This document shows positions 35,320 to 44,281 of a stretch of 64,000 nt of DNA, one piece after another. The stretch's first letter is position 1; every line of letters starts with the position of its first letter. The notes under the pieces are model-generated. The model had not been told where the DNA came from and did not search any database. It saw only the letters and a list, made by a program, of their open reading frames with translations. Source of the stretch: JAUWCL01 sp964599375 (GTDB lineage: Bacteria; Krumholzibacteriota; Krumholzibacteriia; Krumholzibacteriales; Krumholzibacteriaceae). The position numbers were made by a program, and so were the translations under genes. The stretch lies in the NCBI GenBank assembly GCA_964599375.1, contig CAZREW010000016.1, positions 1 to 64,000 of the forward strand. The letters are read 5' to 3'.

Positions 35320-36054
35320 ATGAACGAGAACCCGGGTGGAATCCCCGAGGAGATGGAAAATGTATCCCCCTCCGGTGAGGCCGAGGGCGGATTCTGGGCT
35401 TCGCTTATCGACATATTCATCGATCCGGTCAAGGTATTCAGGAGGATCGAAGCGGGGCTCTCCTGGTGGAAGCCCTTCCTGGTCATAGCGATAGCCTCTT
35501 CCGTGATCGCGTATTTTCAGCAGCCGATCAACAAGCAGCTTTTCATGCTGAACGAGAGGGGCCTCTCCGAGGACCAGCTTCAGACGCAGGGCGAGATGAT
35601 GGACAGGTTCGGCTTTGTCGGCATGATCGCCGCGCCCCTGATAGTGCTGCTGATCTATGTGATCCTTGCCGCGCTATGCAACGTAACGGTAAATCTCGTC
35701 AGCGGCAGGTCGGGCTTCAAGAAGATGCTCGGCCTTCTCAGCTTTACCGGTTTCATCGGGTTGATCGAGCAGGCGCTGCGCATGCTGATAATCCATATGA
35801 GAGGGATCGAGAACATAACGTCGCGCGAGGACCTGTATTCGACGTCCTTCTCACTGAACAGGTTCATCGGGGCCCACGGTATACTTCGGGCGATCCTGGA
35901 GAGTCTGAGTCTCTTCCAGATCTGGTTCCTGGTCCTGTTCGTCGTCGGAGTCTCGGTCGTATACGGGATCAGCCGTAAGGCGGCACTTGCGCCCACGATC
36001 GTGATCTGGGCGCTGGGCGTGCTCATGCTGATGTTGCAGAATCTGGGCGGCTGA
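35320..36054 (+). CDS. YIP1 family membrane protein
   Basis: 244 residues from ATG 35320 (AAAGGAG about 7 nt upstream). After a polar N-terminus the Yip1 domain begins GGFWASLIDIFIDPVKVFRRIEAG and has five to six TM helices. Bacterial YIP1 proteins are small inner-membrane proteins of unknown function; in FCB genomes they occur often next to export genes. It is the first gene after a promoter, 65 nt before the EF-G-like gene. Confidence 0.88.
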   Translation: MNENPGGIPEEMENVSPSGEAEGGFWASLIDIFIDPVKVFRRIEAGLSWWKPFLVIAIASSVIAYFQQPINKQLFMLNERGLSEDQLQTQGEMMDRFGFVGMIAAPLIVLLIYVILAALCNVTVNLVSGRSGFKKMLGLLSFTGFIGLIEQALRMLIIHMRGIENITSREDLYSTSFSLNRFIGAHGILRAILESLSLFQIWFLVLFVVGVSVVYGISRKAALAPTIVIWALGVLMLMLQNLGG

Positions 36055-36118
36055 GGCCCCGCCCGGGATATTGCCGCCGCTGGCGGATAGATATAAAGAT
36101 AAGAAACTGGAGGTTGTC

Positions 36119-38200
36119 TTGAAGAAGTTTTCGATCGACATGATAAGGAACACAGTCTTTGTCGGGCATCAATCGTCGGGGAAGACGATCCTCGGCGAGG
36201 CGATGCTGTTCAACGCCGGCGTCACGAACAGGATCGGAAAGATCGAGGATGGAAACACCGTTCTCGACTCGGCTCCCGACGAGATCGAGAGGCATATCTC
36301 CATCAGTGCCGGTATCGCGTGGCTCGAGCATGAAAAGACAAAGATAAATATCCTAGACACACCAGGTTACGAGGATTTCGTCGGCGAGGTCATCTCATCG
36401 ATGGCGGTGGCGGAGGGCGGCGTGGTGGTCATGAGCGCGGATTCCGGCGTCGAGGTCGGCACCGAGAAGACCTGGAAGTACCTCAACGCGAGGAAGCTGC
36501 CGAGGATAGTCTGCGTGAACAAGATGGACAAGGAGCACGCGGATTTCGATAAGTGCCTCTCCGCCGCGCAGAAATACCTCGGGGCGAAGGTGATGCCCAT
36601 GACAATCCCCGTCGGCCAGGGCGCCTCGTTCAAGGGTGTGGTCGATATCCTCAGGAACAGGGCCCTGATCTATTCCGGCGGAGGAAAGTTCGCCGAGGAG
36701 GATGTCCCCGCGGACATGGAAGGCACGGTCGGCGAGATGCGGCAGAAGCTGATGGATTTCGCGGCCGAATCGGACGATTCCCTTCTGGAGAAGTTCCTCG
36801 AGAGCGGAGAGCTGAGCGACGAGGAGCTTTCGAACGGGCTGTCGGCGGGGTGCCATTCAGGGACGTTCGTCCCGCTTGTCGTCACGTCGGCCACGGAGAA
36901 CATCGGCGTGCATCAGCTCATGGACATGATAGTCTCCATGCTCCCTTCGCCCGCGTGGCGCACCATGATAGATACGGTGACGGGAGCGGATAAAACCGAG
37001 AAGACGAAGATCGGCCCGGACGAGCCGACGGCGGCGTTCGTGTTCAAGGCCCTTTCGGAGAAGCATCTCGGAGACCTTTCGTTCATAAGGACCTTTTCCG
37101 GGGACCTGAAGGTCGGAGAGGACATGTACAACTCCTCGGTCGAGACTTCCGAGAGGATCGGGCAGCTTTATTTCATACAGGGCAAGGAGAGGATTGACAC
37201 TGATTCGATACCGGCCGGTGATATCGGCGCGGCTGTGAAGCTGAAATCGACCAGGGTAGGCAACACGCTCTGTCCCAAGTCGAAGCAGATAGTCATCGCT
37301 CCGATCGAATTCCCGCAGCCGTCGCTCCATACGGCGATCGAGGCCAAGACCAAGGGTGAGATGGACAAGGTCAGCGCCGGGCTTACGAGGCTCTCCGAGG
37401 AGGACCTCACGTTTACGGTGGAGAACAATGCCGAGCTGAGGCAGACGATCCTCTCCGGACAGGGTGAGCTTCATCTCGAGGTGATCCTCGGCAGGCTGAA
37501 GAGAAAATACGGCGTAGAGGTCGATATGATCGCTCCGAAGATACCTTACAGGGAGACGATTGCGGCTACGGCCGAGGCGCAGGGCAAGCATAAGAAGCAG
37601 AGTGGAGGGCGCGGCCAGTTCGGCGACGCCTGGCTGAGGCTCGAGCCGCTTCCGAGGGGAGGGGGATTCGAGTTCGTCGACGCGATCGTCGGCGGGGTCA
37701 TCCCCGGCAAGTTCATCCCGGCGGTGGAGAAAGGCGTCAGGGAGGCAATGTCTACCGGCGTAGTCGCCGGGTACAAGTTCCAGGACGTCAGGGTGACGGT
37801 GTTCGACGGCTCTTATCACACGGTGGACTCTTCCGATGCGGCGTTCAAGATGGCCGGGTCGAAGGGATTCAAGGCGGCGGTCAAGAACGCCAAACCCGTG
37901 ATACTCGAGCCGATCTATGACGTCGAAGTCCTCGTCCCCGAGGAGTACATGGGGGACATCATGGGTGACCTGTCCGGCCGGCGGGGCAAGATACAGGGCA
38001 CAGAGCAGGAAGGGAGCCTGCAGAAGATAAAGGCCCAGGTGCCGCTTGCCGACCTGCACCGCTACGCCACTTCGCTTCGGTCCATGACGCAGGGCAAGGC
38101 GTCTCATACGAGGTCGTTCTCCCATTATGAGGTCGTGCCCCATGATATCGCGCTGAGGCTGATCGCCGAGGCGGAAGCGGAAAAGGAAGAAGACAAGTAA
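36119..38200 (+). CDS. Elongation factor G-like GTPase (EF-G2/FusA2 type)
   Basis: 693 residues from TTG 36119, which has GGAGG 5 nt upstream. G1 GHQSSGKT (residues 16-23), G3 DTPGYEDF and G4 NKMD are intact; domain IV has GGRGQFGDAWLRLEPL and the C-terminal part YDVEVLVPEEYMGDIMGDLSGRRGKIQG. The switch I reads EIERHISIS instead of the canonical ERGITI, the mark of the EF-G-like paralogue group rather than the str-operon FusA. Such paralogues may work in ribosome recycling or under stress. It lies upstream of yebC-ruvCAB. Confidence 0.93.
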   Translation: MKKFSIDMIRNTVFVGHQSSGKTILGEAMLFNAGVTNRIGKIEDGNTVLDSAPDEIERHISISAGIAWLEHEKTKINILDTPGYEDFVGEVISSMAVAEGGVVVMSADSGVEVGTEKTWKYLNARKLPRIVCVNKMDKEHADFDKCLSAAQKYLGAKVMPMTIPVGQGASFKGVVDILRNRALIYSGGGKFAEEDVPADMEGTVGEMRQKLMDFAAESDDSLLEKFLESGELSDEELSNGLSAGCHSGTFVPLVVTSATENIGVHQLMDMIVSMLPSPAWRTMIDTVTGADKTEKTKIGPDEPTAAFVFKALSEKHLGDLSFIRTFSGDLKVGEDMYNSSVETSERIGQLYFIQGKERIDTDSIPAGDIGAAVKLKSTRVGNTLCPKSKQIVIAPIEFPQPSLHTAIEAKTKGEMDKVSAGLTRLSEEDLTFTVENNAELRQTILSGQGELHLEVILGRLKRKYGVEVDMIAPKIPYRETIAATAEAQGKHKKQSGGRGQFGDAWLRLEPLPRGGGFEFVDAIVGGVIPGKFIPAVEKGVREAMSTGVVAGYKFQDVRVTVFDGSYHTVDSSDAAFKMAGSKGFKAAVKNAKPVILEPIYDVEVLVPEEYMGDIMGDLSGRRGKIQGTEQEGSLQKIKAQVPLADLHRYATSLRSMTQGKASHTRSFSHYEVVPHDIALRLIAEAEAEKEEDK

Positions 38201-38222
38201 ACTCAGGATCCGGAGGCAGGAG

Positions 38223-38978
38223 TTGTCAGGACATTCCAAGTGGAGCACGATCAAGCGGAAGAAGGAGAAGATCGACGCCGAGAGGGGCAAGATCTTCACA
38301 AAACTCATCAAGGAGATCGTAGTGGCCGCCCGCGAGGGCGGCGGAGATCCGGAGACTAATCCTCGGCTCAGGACAGCCGTCCAGGTGGCGCGCGACGCCA
38401 ACATGCCGGCGGCTAATATGGACAAGGCGATAAAGCGCGGCACCGGAGAGCTGCCAGGCGTGGTCTATGAGGCCGCTACCTTCGAGGGTTACGCCCAGGG
38501 GGGCGTGGCGGTGCTCGTCGAATCGCTGACCGACAACAGGAACCGGACGACCGCCGAGGTGCGTCACCTCTTCTCAAGGCACGGAGGGCATCTAGGAGAG
38601 CCCGGCTCGGTGGCCTACATGTTTGAGACAAGAGGGATGGTCGTGATCGACCAGGCGGCGGCAGACGAGGACAAGGTCTACGAAATAGCCCTTGAGAAAG
38701 GCGCAGATGATATCCGCACCGAAAGCGGACAGTACGAGATCCTCTGCCCGCCCGACGTGTTCGAGGATGTCAGGGAAGGGATAAGGGCGGCCGGCATCGA
38801 GTACCAGGTAGCCGAGGTCTCGCTTCAGCCAAAGACGACGATAGAGCTCGACAGCGACAAGGCCATCAAGGTGCTCAAACTCGTCTCGGCGCTCGAGGAC
38901 AACGACGACGTCCAGAAGGTCAGCGCCAACTTCGATATTTCCGACGAGATCCTCGGGGAGATAGAGGACCAGATATAG
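38223..38978 (+). CDS. yebC: YebC/PmpR family translational or transcriptional regulator
   Basis: 251 residues, usual length, with SGHSKWSTIKRKKEKIDAERGKIFTKLIKEI at the N-terminus, LRTAVQVARDANMPAANMDKAIKRG, and NRTTAEVRHLFSRHGG. The start is TTG 38223 after GGAGG. YebC proteins relieve ribosome stalling or act as regulators and are classically adjacent to ruvC, as here (18 nt). Confidence 0.97.
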   Translation: MSGHSKWSTIKRKKEKIDAERGKIFTKLIKEIVVAAREGGGDPETNPRLRTAVQVARDANMPAANMDKAIKRGTGELPGVVYEAATFEGYAQGGVAVLVESLTDNRNRTTAEVRHLFSRHGGHLGEPGSVAYMFETRGMVVIDQAAADEDKVYEIALEKGADDIRTESGQYEILCPPDVFEDVREGIRAAGIEYQVAEVSLQPKTTIELDSDKAIKVLKLVSALEDNDDVQKVSANFDISDEILGEIEDQI

Positions 38979-38996
38979 CGCTCTCCGGAGGGAAGA

Positions 38997-39491
38997 TTGC
39001 CTGTGATCATCGGCATAGATCCCGGAAGCCGCGTGACCGGTTACGGCCTGGTCGAGAAACGGGGCTCCGGGATCGTCTACATAGGGTCAGGAGCGATCAG
39101 GGTAAAAGCTTCGGATACTATGCCGCGGAGGCTCGCGGCGATAAAGCGGGGACTCGACGAGGTGCTCAGGGAATTCTCGCCTGCCGCGATGGCGATAGAG
39201 GAAGTGTTCGTGGCGAAGAATCCGAAGAGCGCACTGAAACTAGGGCAGGCTCGCGGTGTGGCTATCCTCGCGGCGGCCGAGGCGGGGATCGAGGTCTTCG
39301 AGTATTCACCCCGTGAAGTGAAGGGAAGCGTGACCGGCGCCGGTTCGGCTCACAAGAGCCAGGTGGGGGCGATGATCGTCCGCCTGCTGCGGCCCGATCA
39401 CGATCCTCAGTGCGAGGACGAGACCGACGCTCTCGCCATCGCTTTCTGTCACGCGCTGAGGGCTGGCTCGCCGGTCGGGAGAGAAACATGA
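38997..39491 (+). CDS. ruvC: Crossover junction endodeoxyribonuclease RuvC
   Basis: 164 residues with the RNase H-fold active site: Asp in IIGIDPGSRVTGYGL, Glu in AAMAIEEVFVAKNP, and the C-terminal acidic pair in EDETDALAIAFCHA; also FEYSPREVKGSVTGAGSAHKSQV. It resolves Holliday junctions with RuvAB. TTG 38997 follows GGAGGG by 4 nt; GTG 39003 is a possible alternative. The stop overlaps the ruvA start (ATGA). Confidence 0.97.
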   Translation: MPVIIGIDPGSRVTGYGLVEKRGSGIVYIGSGAIRVKASDTMPRRLAAIKRGLDEVLREFSPAAMAIEEVFVAKNPKSALKLGQARGVAILAAAEAGIEVFEYSPREVKGSVTGAGSAHKSQVGAMIVRLLRPDHDPQCEDETDALAIAFCHALRAGSPVGRET

Positions 39492-40087
39492 TATCGTCGA
39501 TAGAAGGAATACTTGCCGGCAGGAGCGAGACGAGCGTCGTCGTCGAAACTGGCGGTTTCGGCCTTGAGATACACGTGCCCGCGCCGACTCTTTCCTCACT
39601 CGGTAATATCGGCGACAGAGTGAGGCTCAGCACGTACCTGCATGTGCGCGAGGACGCGCTGACGCTCTTCGGATTCGCGACGGAGTACGACCGGGGCGTC
39701 TTTACGGCCCTTCTGGGCGTCAGCGGAGTCGGGCCTAAAGCCGCGCTGGCGATGATGTCGCAGGGAAGCGCGCCGGCCCTGGCGGGGATGATCAGGAACG
39801 GGGATGTCCAGGCCCTGGTCAGGATACCCGGTATCGGGAAGAAGACCGCGGAGAGGATAATACTCGAGCTCAAGGACAGGATAGAAGTCTCAGGGGAGAC
39901 CGCCGGCCGGCGGAGTCCCTCGGCGCGTACCGAGACGATCGAGGAGGCGCTGGCCGCCCTGATGTCGATCGGGCTGACCCGGGCCAACGCCGAGAAGGCG
40001 CTCGAGAGGATCGACTTCGAAGGCGGCGCGTCCGGTTACACGGTCGAGGATATTGTCAGGATGGCGCTGAGGAAGGTTCCCCTTTAG
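39488..40087 (+). CDS. ruvA: Holliday junction DNA helicase subunit RuvA
   Basis: 199 residues. N-terminal OB domain MISSIEGILAGRSETSVVVE, YLHVREDALTLFGF; two HhH motifs FTALLGVSGVGPKAALAMM and LVRIPGIGKKTAERIILELKD; C-terminal three-helix domain that contacts RuvB. The ATG overlaps the ruvC stop by 4 nt, so translation is coupled. Confidence 0.98.
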   Translation: MISSIEGILAGRSETSVVVETGGFGLEIHVPAPTLSSLGNIGDRVRLSTYLHVREDALTLFGFATEYDRGVFTALLGVSGVGPKAALAMMSQGSAPALAGMIRNGDVQALVRIPGIGKKTAERIILELKDRIEVSGETAGRRSPSARTETIEEALAALMSIGLTRANAEKALERIDFEGGASGYTVEDIVRMALRKVPL

Positions 40088-40108
40088 TCTCGGGCATGGA
40101 AGGATCCG

Positions 40109-41137
40109 ATGGACGAGAAGCTGGTAACAGACCCGAAGGCCACGCATGAGGAGCTCATGTCCGAGTCCACGCTGCGGCCGTCTACCATGGCGGAATTCGT
40201 GGGCCAGACAAAGCTGAAGGAGAACCTCGAGGTCTTCATCGAGGCGGCGGTAAAGCGCGGAGAGCAGCTCGACCACGTCCTCCTGTACGGTCCTCCGGGG
40301 CTGGGGAAGACGACGCTGGCCCATATAATAGCCTCTGAGCTCGGCGTCCATATCAGGAGCACGTCCGGTCCAGTCTTCCAGAGCCCTGCGGATCTTCTCG
40401 GGATCCTCACGCAGCTCGAAGCGAGGGATGTCGTATTCATCGACGAGATACACAGGCTCAGCCGGATCGTCGAGGAACACCTCTATCCGGCGATGGAGGA
40501 GTTCAGGTGCGAGCTTATAGTCGACAAGGGCCCGCACGCGAGGCATTACTCGCTCCAGATAGAGCCATTCACCCTCGTTGGCGCAACGACCAGGGCAGGG
40601 ATGATCACTCCGCCGATGAGAAGCAGGTTCGGGGTTGTGGCCAGGCTCGATTTCTACTCTCCAGGCGACCTCTTCAGCATCGTCAAGCGGTCGTCGGGCC
40701 TTCTGGGAGCCGCGATCGACGATGAAGGGGCGGCGGAGATAGCGGGCAGGTCGAGGGGGACCCCCAGGATAGCGAACAGGCTGCTTCGCCGGGTGCGGGA
40801 CTTCGCGCAGATAAAAGGCGACGGGACGATAGATCTCGAGATGGCGAGATACGCGCTCGAGATGCTCGAGGTCGATGAGCGGGGACTCAACGAGATGGAC
40901 AGGCGGATCCTCTCCGCCGTCATAGACAAGTTCTCCGGCGGGCCGGTGGGAATAGGTTCGCTCGCTGTGGCGGTCTCCGAGGAGAGCGACACTATCGAGG
41001 ATGTATACGAGCCTTTCCTCATACAGGAGGGCCTGCTCCAGAGGACCCAGCGGGGGAGGATCGTCACCGAGGCCGGCTACAGGCATCTCGGCGCCGAGCC
41101 GCCCTCGGCCGACGGGAAACAGGGCAGGATCCTCTAG
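40109..41137 (+). CDS. ruvB: Holliday junction branch-migration ATPase RuvB
   Basis: 342 residues: RPSTMAEFVGQTKLKENL start, Walker A LLYGPPGLGKTTLA, Walker B VVFIDEIHRL, sensor 1 VGATTRAGMIT, arginine finger region MRSRFG, sensor 2 GTPRIANRLLRRVRDFA, and winged-helix C-terminus GLLQRTQRGRIVT. Complete, in canonical order after ruvC and ruvA. Confidence 0.98.
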   Translation: MDEKLVTDPKATHEELMSESTLRPSTMAEFVGQTKLKENLEVFIEAAVKRGEQLDHVLLYGPPGLGKTTLAHIIASELGVHIRSTSGPVFQSPADLLGILTQLEARDVVFIDEIHRLSRIVEEHLYPAMEEFRCELIVDKGPHARHYSLQIEPFTLVGATTRAGMITPPMRSRFGVVARLDFYSPGDLFSIVKRSSGLLGAAIDDEGAAEIAGRSRGTPRIANRLLRRVRDFAQIKGDGTIDLEMARYALEMLEVDERGLNEMDRRILSAVIDKFSGGPVGIGSLAVAVSEESDTIEDVYEPFLIQEGLLQRTQRGRIVTEAGYRHLGAEPPSADGKQGRIL

Positions 41138-41175
41138 GGCCCCGGCGGCCCTTCACCTCCTCAACGGAAAGCCTT

Positions 41176-42231
41176 ATGAGATTAAGAGATTTCGATTACG
41201 AACTCCCCGAGGAACTGATCGCTCAGTATCCCGCCGGGCGCCGCGACGAGAGCAGGATGCTCATGCTCGACCGCTCGAGGGATGAGGTGCGCGAGACGAG
41301 GTTCGCCAACCTCCCGAGGTATCTCCATGAGGGCGACATCGTGGTCGTGAACGACACGAAGGTAATACCGGCACGCCTTCTCGGGCGCAGGGAGACAGGA
41401 GCCGAGGTGGAGGTCTTCCTCGTTCGGCGCCTGGGAGAGGGGAAGTGGAGGGCGCTCTGCCGCCCGTCGAGAAGGCTAAGGGAAGGCGACAGGGTCCTGG
41501 TCGGTGAAACGGGTCACGCCCTCAGGATCGTCGAGGAAGTCGGAGGGGGCGAATGGGTCGTCGCGATGCCTGAAGGCGTCGCCGAGCACGGCTTTATAGA
41601 GAGATACGGGCATGTCCCGCTGCCGCCCTACATAAGACGCGGGGACGAGGAGCTCGACAAGGGCCGCTATCAGACGGTCTTCGCGAAGGTCGAAGGCTCA
41701 GTCGCCGCTCCCACGGCGGGGCTGCATTTCACCGAGGAAGTGCTCGACGGGCTTCGCCGCAAGGGGATCACGGTCATGCCGCTTACCCTTCATGTCGGCC
41801 CGGGCACGTTCAGGCCGCTCGAAGAGGAAGTGGTCGAGGAGAACGTCCTTCCGGCCGAGCACGTCTCCATCAGGAAGGACTACCTCGAGGAGCTGACGTC
41901 CGCCGCAAGGAGCGGCAGGAAGGTGATCGCGGTCGGCACGACGGTCACGCGGGCGCTCGAAGCGGCCGCCTCTGGAGCGATCGAGGGCGCAGGGACAGTC
42001 GAGATCGACGGTGCGGAATACATGACAGGATGGACCGGCCTCTTCATATATCCGGGCTTCGAGTTCAGGGTCGTCAGCTCACTGCTTACGAACATGCACC
42101 TGCCGAGATCGAGCTTGCTCGTCCTTGTGGCGGCTTTCGCCGGCAGGGAGAGGATCCTGAGCGCCTACCGCTGGGCCGTCGAGCGAAAGTTCCGTTTCTA
42201 CAGCTACGGGGATGTCATGTTCATACGTTGA
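41176..42231 (+). CDS. queA: S-adenosylmethionine:tRNA ribosyltransferase-isomerase QueA
   Basis: 351 residues with MRLRDFDYELPEELIAQYP, the RDESRMLMLDR segment, GDIVVVNDTKVIPARL, LPPYIRRGDEELDKGRYQTVFA, SVAAPTAGLHFTEEVLDGL and LHVGPGTFRPL. It adds the cyclopentene ring precursor from SAM to preQ1-modified tRNA. The gene is 38 nt after ruvB and 17 nt before tgt. Confidence 0.98.
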   Translation: MRLRDFDYELPEELIAQYPAGRRDESRMLMLDRSRDEVRETRFANLPRYLHEGDIVVVNDTKVIPARLLGRRETGAEVEVFLVRRLGEGKWRALCRPSRRLREGDRVLVGETGHALRIVEEVGGGEWVVAMPEGVAEHGFIERYGHVPLPPYIRRGDEELDKGRYQTVFAKVEGSVAAPTAGLHFTEEVLDGLRRKGITVMPLTLHVGPGTFRPLEEEVVEENVLPAEHVSIRKDYLEELTSAARSGRKVIAVGTTVTRALEAAASGAIEGAGTVEIDGAEYMTGWTGLFIYPGFEFRVVSSLLTNMHLPRSSLLVLVAAFAGRERILSAYRWAVERKFRFYSYGDVMFIR

Positions 42232-42248
42232 GAGAGGCAGGAGCCCGG

Positions 42249-43382
42249 TTGAGTTTCGGATTCAAACTTACAGGTACAGAACGGGGGGGAGCCCGGACCG
42301 GCATCCTGACGACCGGTCACGGCGATGTGGAGACGCCGGCCTTCATGCCGGTTGGTACACAGGCGACGGTAAAGTCCCTCTCACCCGACGATCTCAGGGC
42401 CGCCGGCACGCAGATAATCCTCGCCAACACATACCATCTGCACCTCCGCCCGGGAGAGGCCCTGATCAAAGAGGCGGGAGGGATACACAGGTTCATGTCA
42501 TGGCCCGGCCCGATACTCACCGACAGCGGCGGGTACCAGGTGTTCAGCCTCGCCGACCTGAGGAAGATATCCTTCGACGGGGTCAGCTTCCGTTCCCATA
42601 TCGACGGGTCGAGCAGGCATCTGACGCCGGAGAGCGTCATCGATATCCAGCTCGACATAGGCTCCGACATAATGATGGTCCTCGACCACTGCGCCGAGTA
42701 TCCGTGCAGCCGCGAGACGGCGGCGGAGGCGGTCGCGAGGACGACCCAGTGGGCCGAGCGAAGCCTTGCGCCTTACGGCCCCCGCGTTACGAGGGACGGG
42801 TATGAGAGGGTCATCTTCGCCATAGTCCAGGGCTCGGTCTTCGAGGACCTCAGGGAGCGGTCGGCGCGCGAGCTCACCTCGCTCGATTTCCCGGGGTACG
42901 CGATCGGGGGGCTCTCGGTCGGAGAATCGAAGAAGGACCTCTACGGTGTGGCCGCATTCACGGCGAAACTGCTGCCGGAGGACAAGCCGCGATATCTTAT
43001 GGGAGTAGGCTTCCCCGAAGACCTCGTCGAGGCGGTGGCGAGGGGCATAGACATGTTCGACTGCGTGATGCCGACGCGGAACGCACGCAATGGCACCGTG
43101 TTCACCTCGCGTGGCAGGGTGATACTGAAGAACTCCTCGAACAGGGATGATTTCGGCCCTCTCGACCCCGACTGCGACTGCTACACGTGCAGGAATTACT
43201 CGAGGGCCTATCTCAGGCATCTCTTCATGGCGGGAGAGATGCTCGGCCCGCGGCTGGCGACGGTCCACAGCATCCGTTTTTACTTGCATCTTATGGAAGA
43301 GATGAGGCAAGTTATAAAAGAAGACCTTTTCAGCCAGTGGCGGAAGGAATTCTACGAAAAGTACGGAAAATCAGACGGTTAG
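42249..43382 (+). CDS. tgt: tRNA-guanine transglycosylase
   Basis: 377 residues from TTG 42249, with AGGAG upstream. Active-site Asp in LTDSGGYQVFSL, nucleophile Asp in MDVFDCVMPTRNARNG-type segment (here IDMFDCVMPTRNARNG), and zinc ligands CDCYTCRNYSRAYLRHLF. It exchanges guanine-34 for preQ1 in tRNAs with GUN anticodons and supplies the substrate of QueA. Confidence 0.97.
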   Translation: MSFGFKLTGTERGGARTGILTTGHGDVETPAFMPVGTQATVKSLSPDDLRAAGTQIILANTYHLHLRPGEALIKEAGGIHRFMSWPGPILTDSGGYQVFSLADLRKISFDGVSFRSHIDGSSRHLTPESVIDIQLDIGSDIMMVLDHCAEYPCSRETAAEAVARTTQWAERSLAPYGPRVTRDGYERVIFAIVQGSVFEDLRERSARELTSLDFPGYAIGGLSVGESKKDLYGVAAFTAKLLPEDKPRYLMGVGFPEDLVEAVARGIDMFDCVMPTRNARNGTVFTSRGRVILKNSSNRDDFGPLDPDCDCYTCRNYSRAYLRHLFMAGEMLGPRLATVHSIRFYLHLMEEMRQVIKEDLFSQWRKEFYEKYGKSDG

Positions 43383-43433
43383 CAGCCGTCTCGGTTTACG
43401 CGCTTACCGGTCACAACTCACACAGGAGGAAAG

Positions 43434-43751
43434 ATGTCGGCATTATTGTTCGCGATGTCCACAGGCGGCGCAGAGGGTGGAGGCAATCCCCTTACGATGT
43501 TCATCCCGATCATCATGGTGTTCATAGTATTCTACCTTCTTCTCATCAGGCCGCAGCAGAAGAAGCAGAAGGAACACCAGAAACTGCTCTCGGAGCTGGG
43601 CAAGGGCGACAAGGTGATCACCAACGGCGGTCTCTACGGGACGATCTCCGACGCCAAGGATCATGTGGTGGTCCTCAAGATAGCCGAGAACGTGAAGGTC
43701 GAGGTCGTAAAGAGCGCGATCGCGACGGTCGTAGAGAAGAGGAAGGAATAG
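43434..43751 (+). CDS. yajC: Preprotein translocase subunit YajC
   Basis: 105 residues: one TM helix (FIPIIMVFIVFYLLLIRPQQKK), then the basic KEHQKLLSELGKGDKVITNGGLYGTI domain. YajC associates with SecDF and classically follows tgt, as here. SecD and SecF do not follow; the next gene is def. AGGAGG precedes the ATG. Confidence 0.96.
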   Translation: MSALLFAMSTGGAEGGGNPLTMFIPIIMVFIVFYLLLIRPQQKKQKEHQKLLSELGKGDKVITNGGLYGTISDAKDHVVVLKIAENVKVEVVKSAIATVVEKRKE

Positions 43752-43758
43752 CCCACCG

Positions 43759-44274
43759 ATGGAATCGCTAGGTATAAGGATATACGGCGATGAGATACTC
43801 CGGGGCAAGAGCGAGGACGTAGAGGTCTTTGACGAGGAGCTCGAAAGGCTGATCGCCAGGATGGTCGAGACGATGATCGTCGAGGAGGGAGTGGGGCTCG
43901 CCGCGCCCCAGGTGGGAGTCTCGCGCCGGATAGCCGTGGTCAACCCCGACCCTTATAATCCCGATACCCTTATCACACTCGTCAACCCCAGGATCCTCTC
44001 CTGCGGCGATGAGACCGACTGCGTCGAGGAAGGATGCCTGAGCGTGCCCGGCATAAGGGGAAAGGTCGAAAGGCCGGTCGCTATCGAAGTGGAGTTCCAG
44101 GACAGCCGGGGAGTGAAGCACTGCGTGAAGGTAGACGGGCTAGTCTCGAGGATAATCCAGCACGAGCTCGATCATCTCGACGGTGTTCTGTTCGTCGACA
44201 GGCTTTCCTTCGGGAGAAAGACCCTCGTCAAGGGAAAGCTCAGGGACCTCGCACGGCAGGGAACACGGGAGTGA
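43759..44274 (+). CDS. def: Peptide deformylase
   Basis: 171 residues with the three PDF motifs: GVGLAAPQVG, EGCLSVPG and QHELDHLDG (Cys and two His bind the metal, Glu is catalytic). It removes the formyl group from nascent chains. It starts 7 nt after yajC and ends 7 nt before fmt. Confidence 0.98.
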   Translation: MESLGIRIYGDEILRGKSEDVEVFDEELERLIARMVETMIVEEGVGLAAPQVGVSRRIAVVNPDPYNPDTLITLVNPRILSCGDETDCVEEGCLSVPGIRGKVERPVAIEVEFQDSRGVKHCVKVDGLVSRIIQHELDHLDGVLFVDRLSFGRKTLVKGKLRDLARQGTRE

Positions 44275-44281
44275 TATCGCG

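Noticed and set aside
36857..38443. 528-residue minus-strand frame opposite the EF-G-like gene and yebC
   Set aside because: It is an artefact of GC-rich third positions; the plus strand has intact EF-G and YebC motifs.
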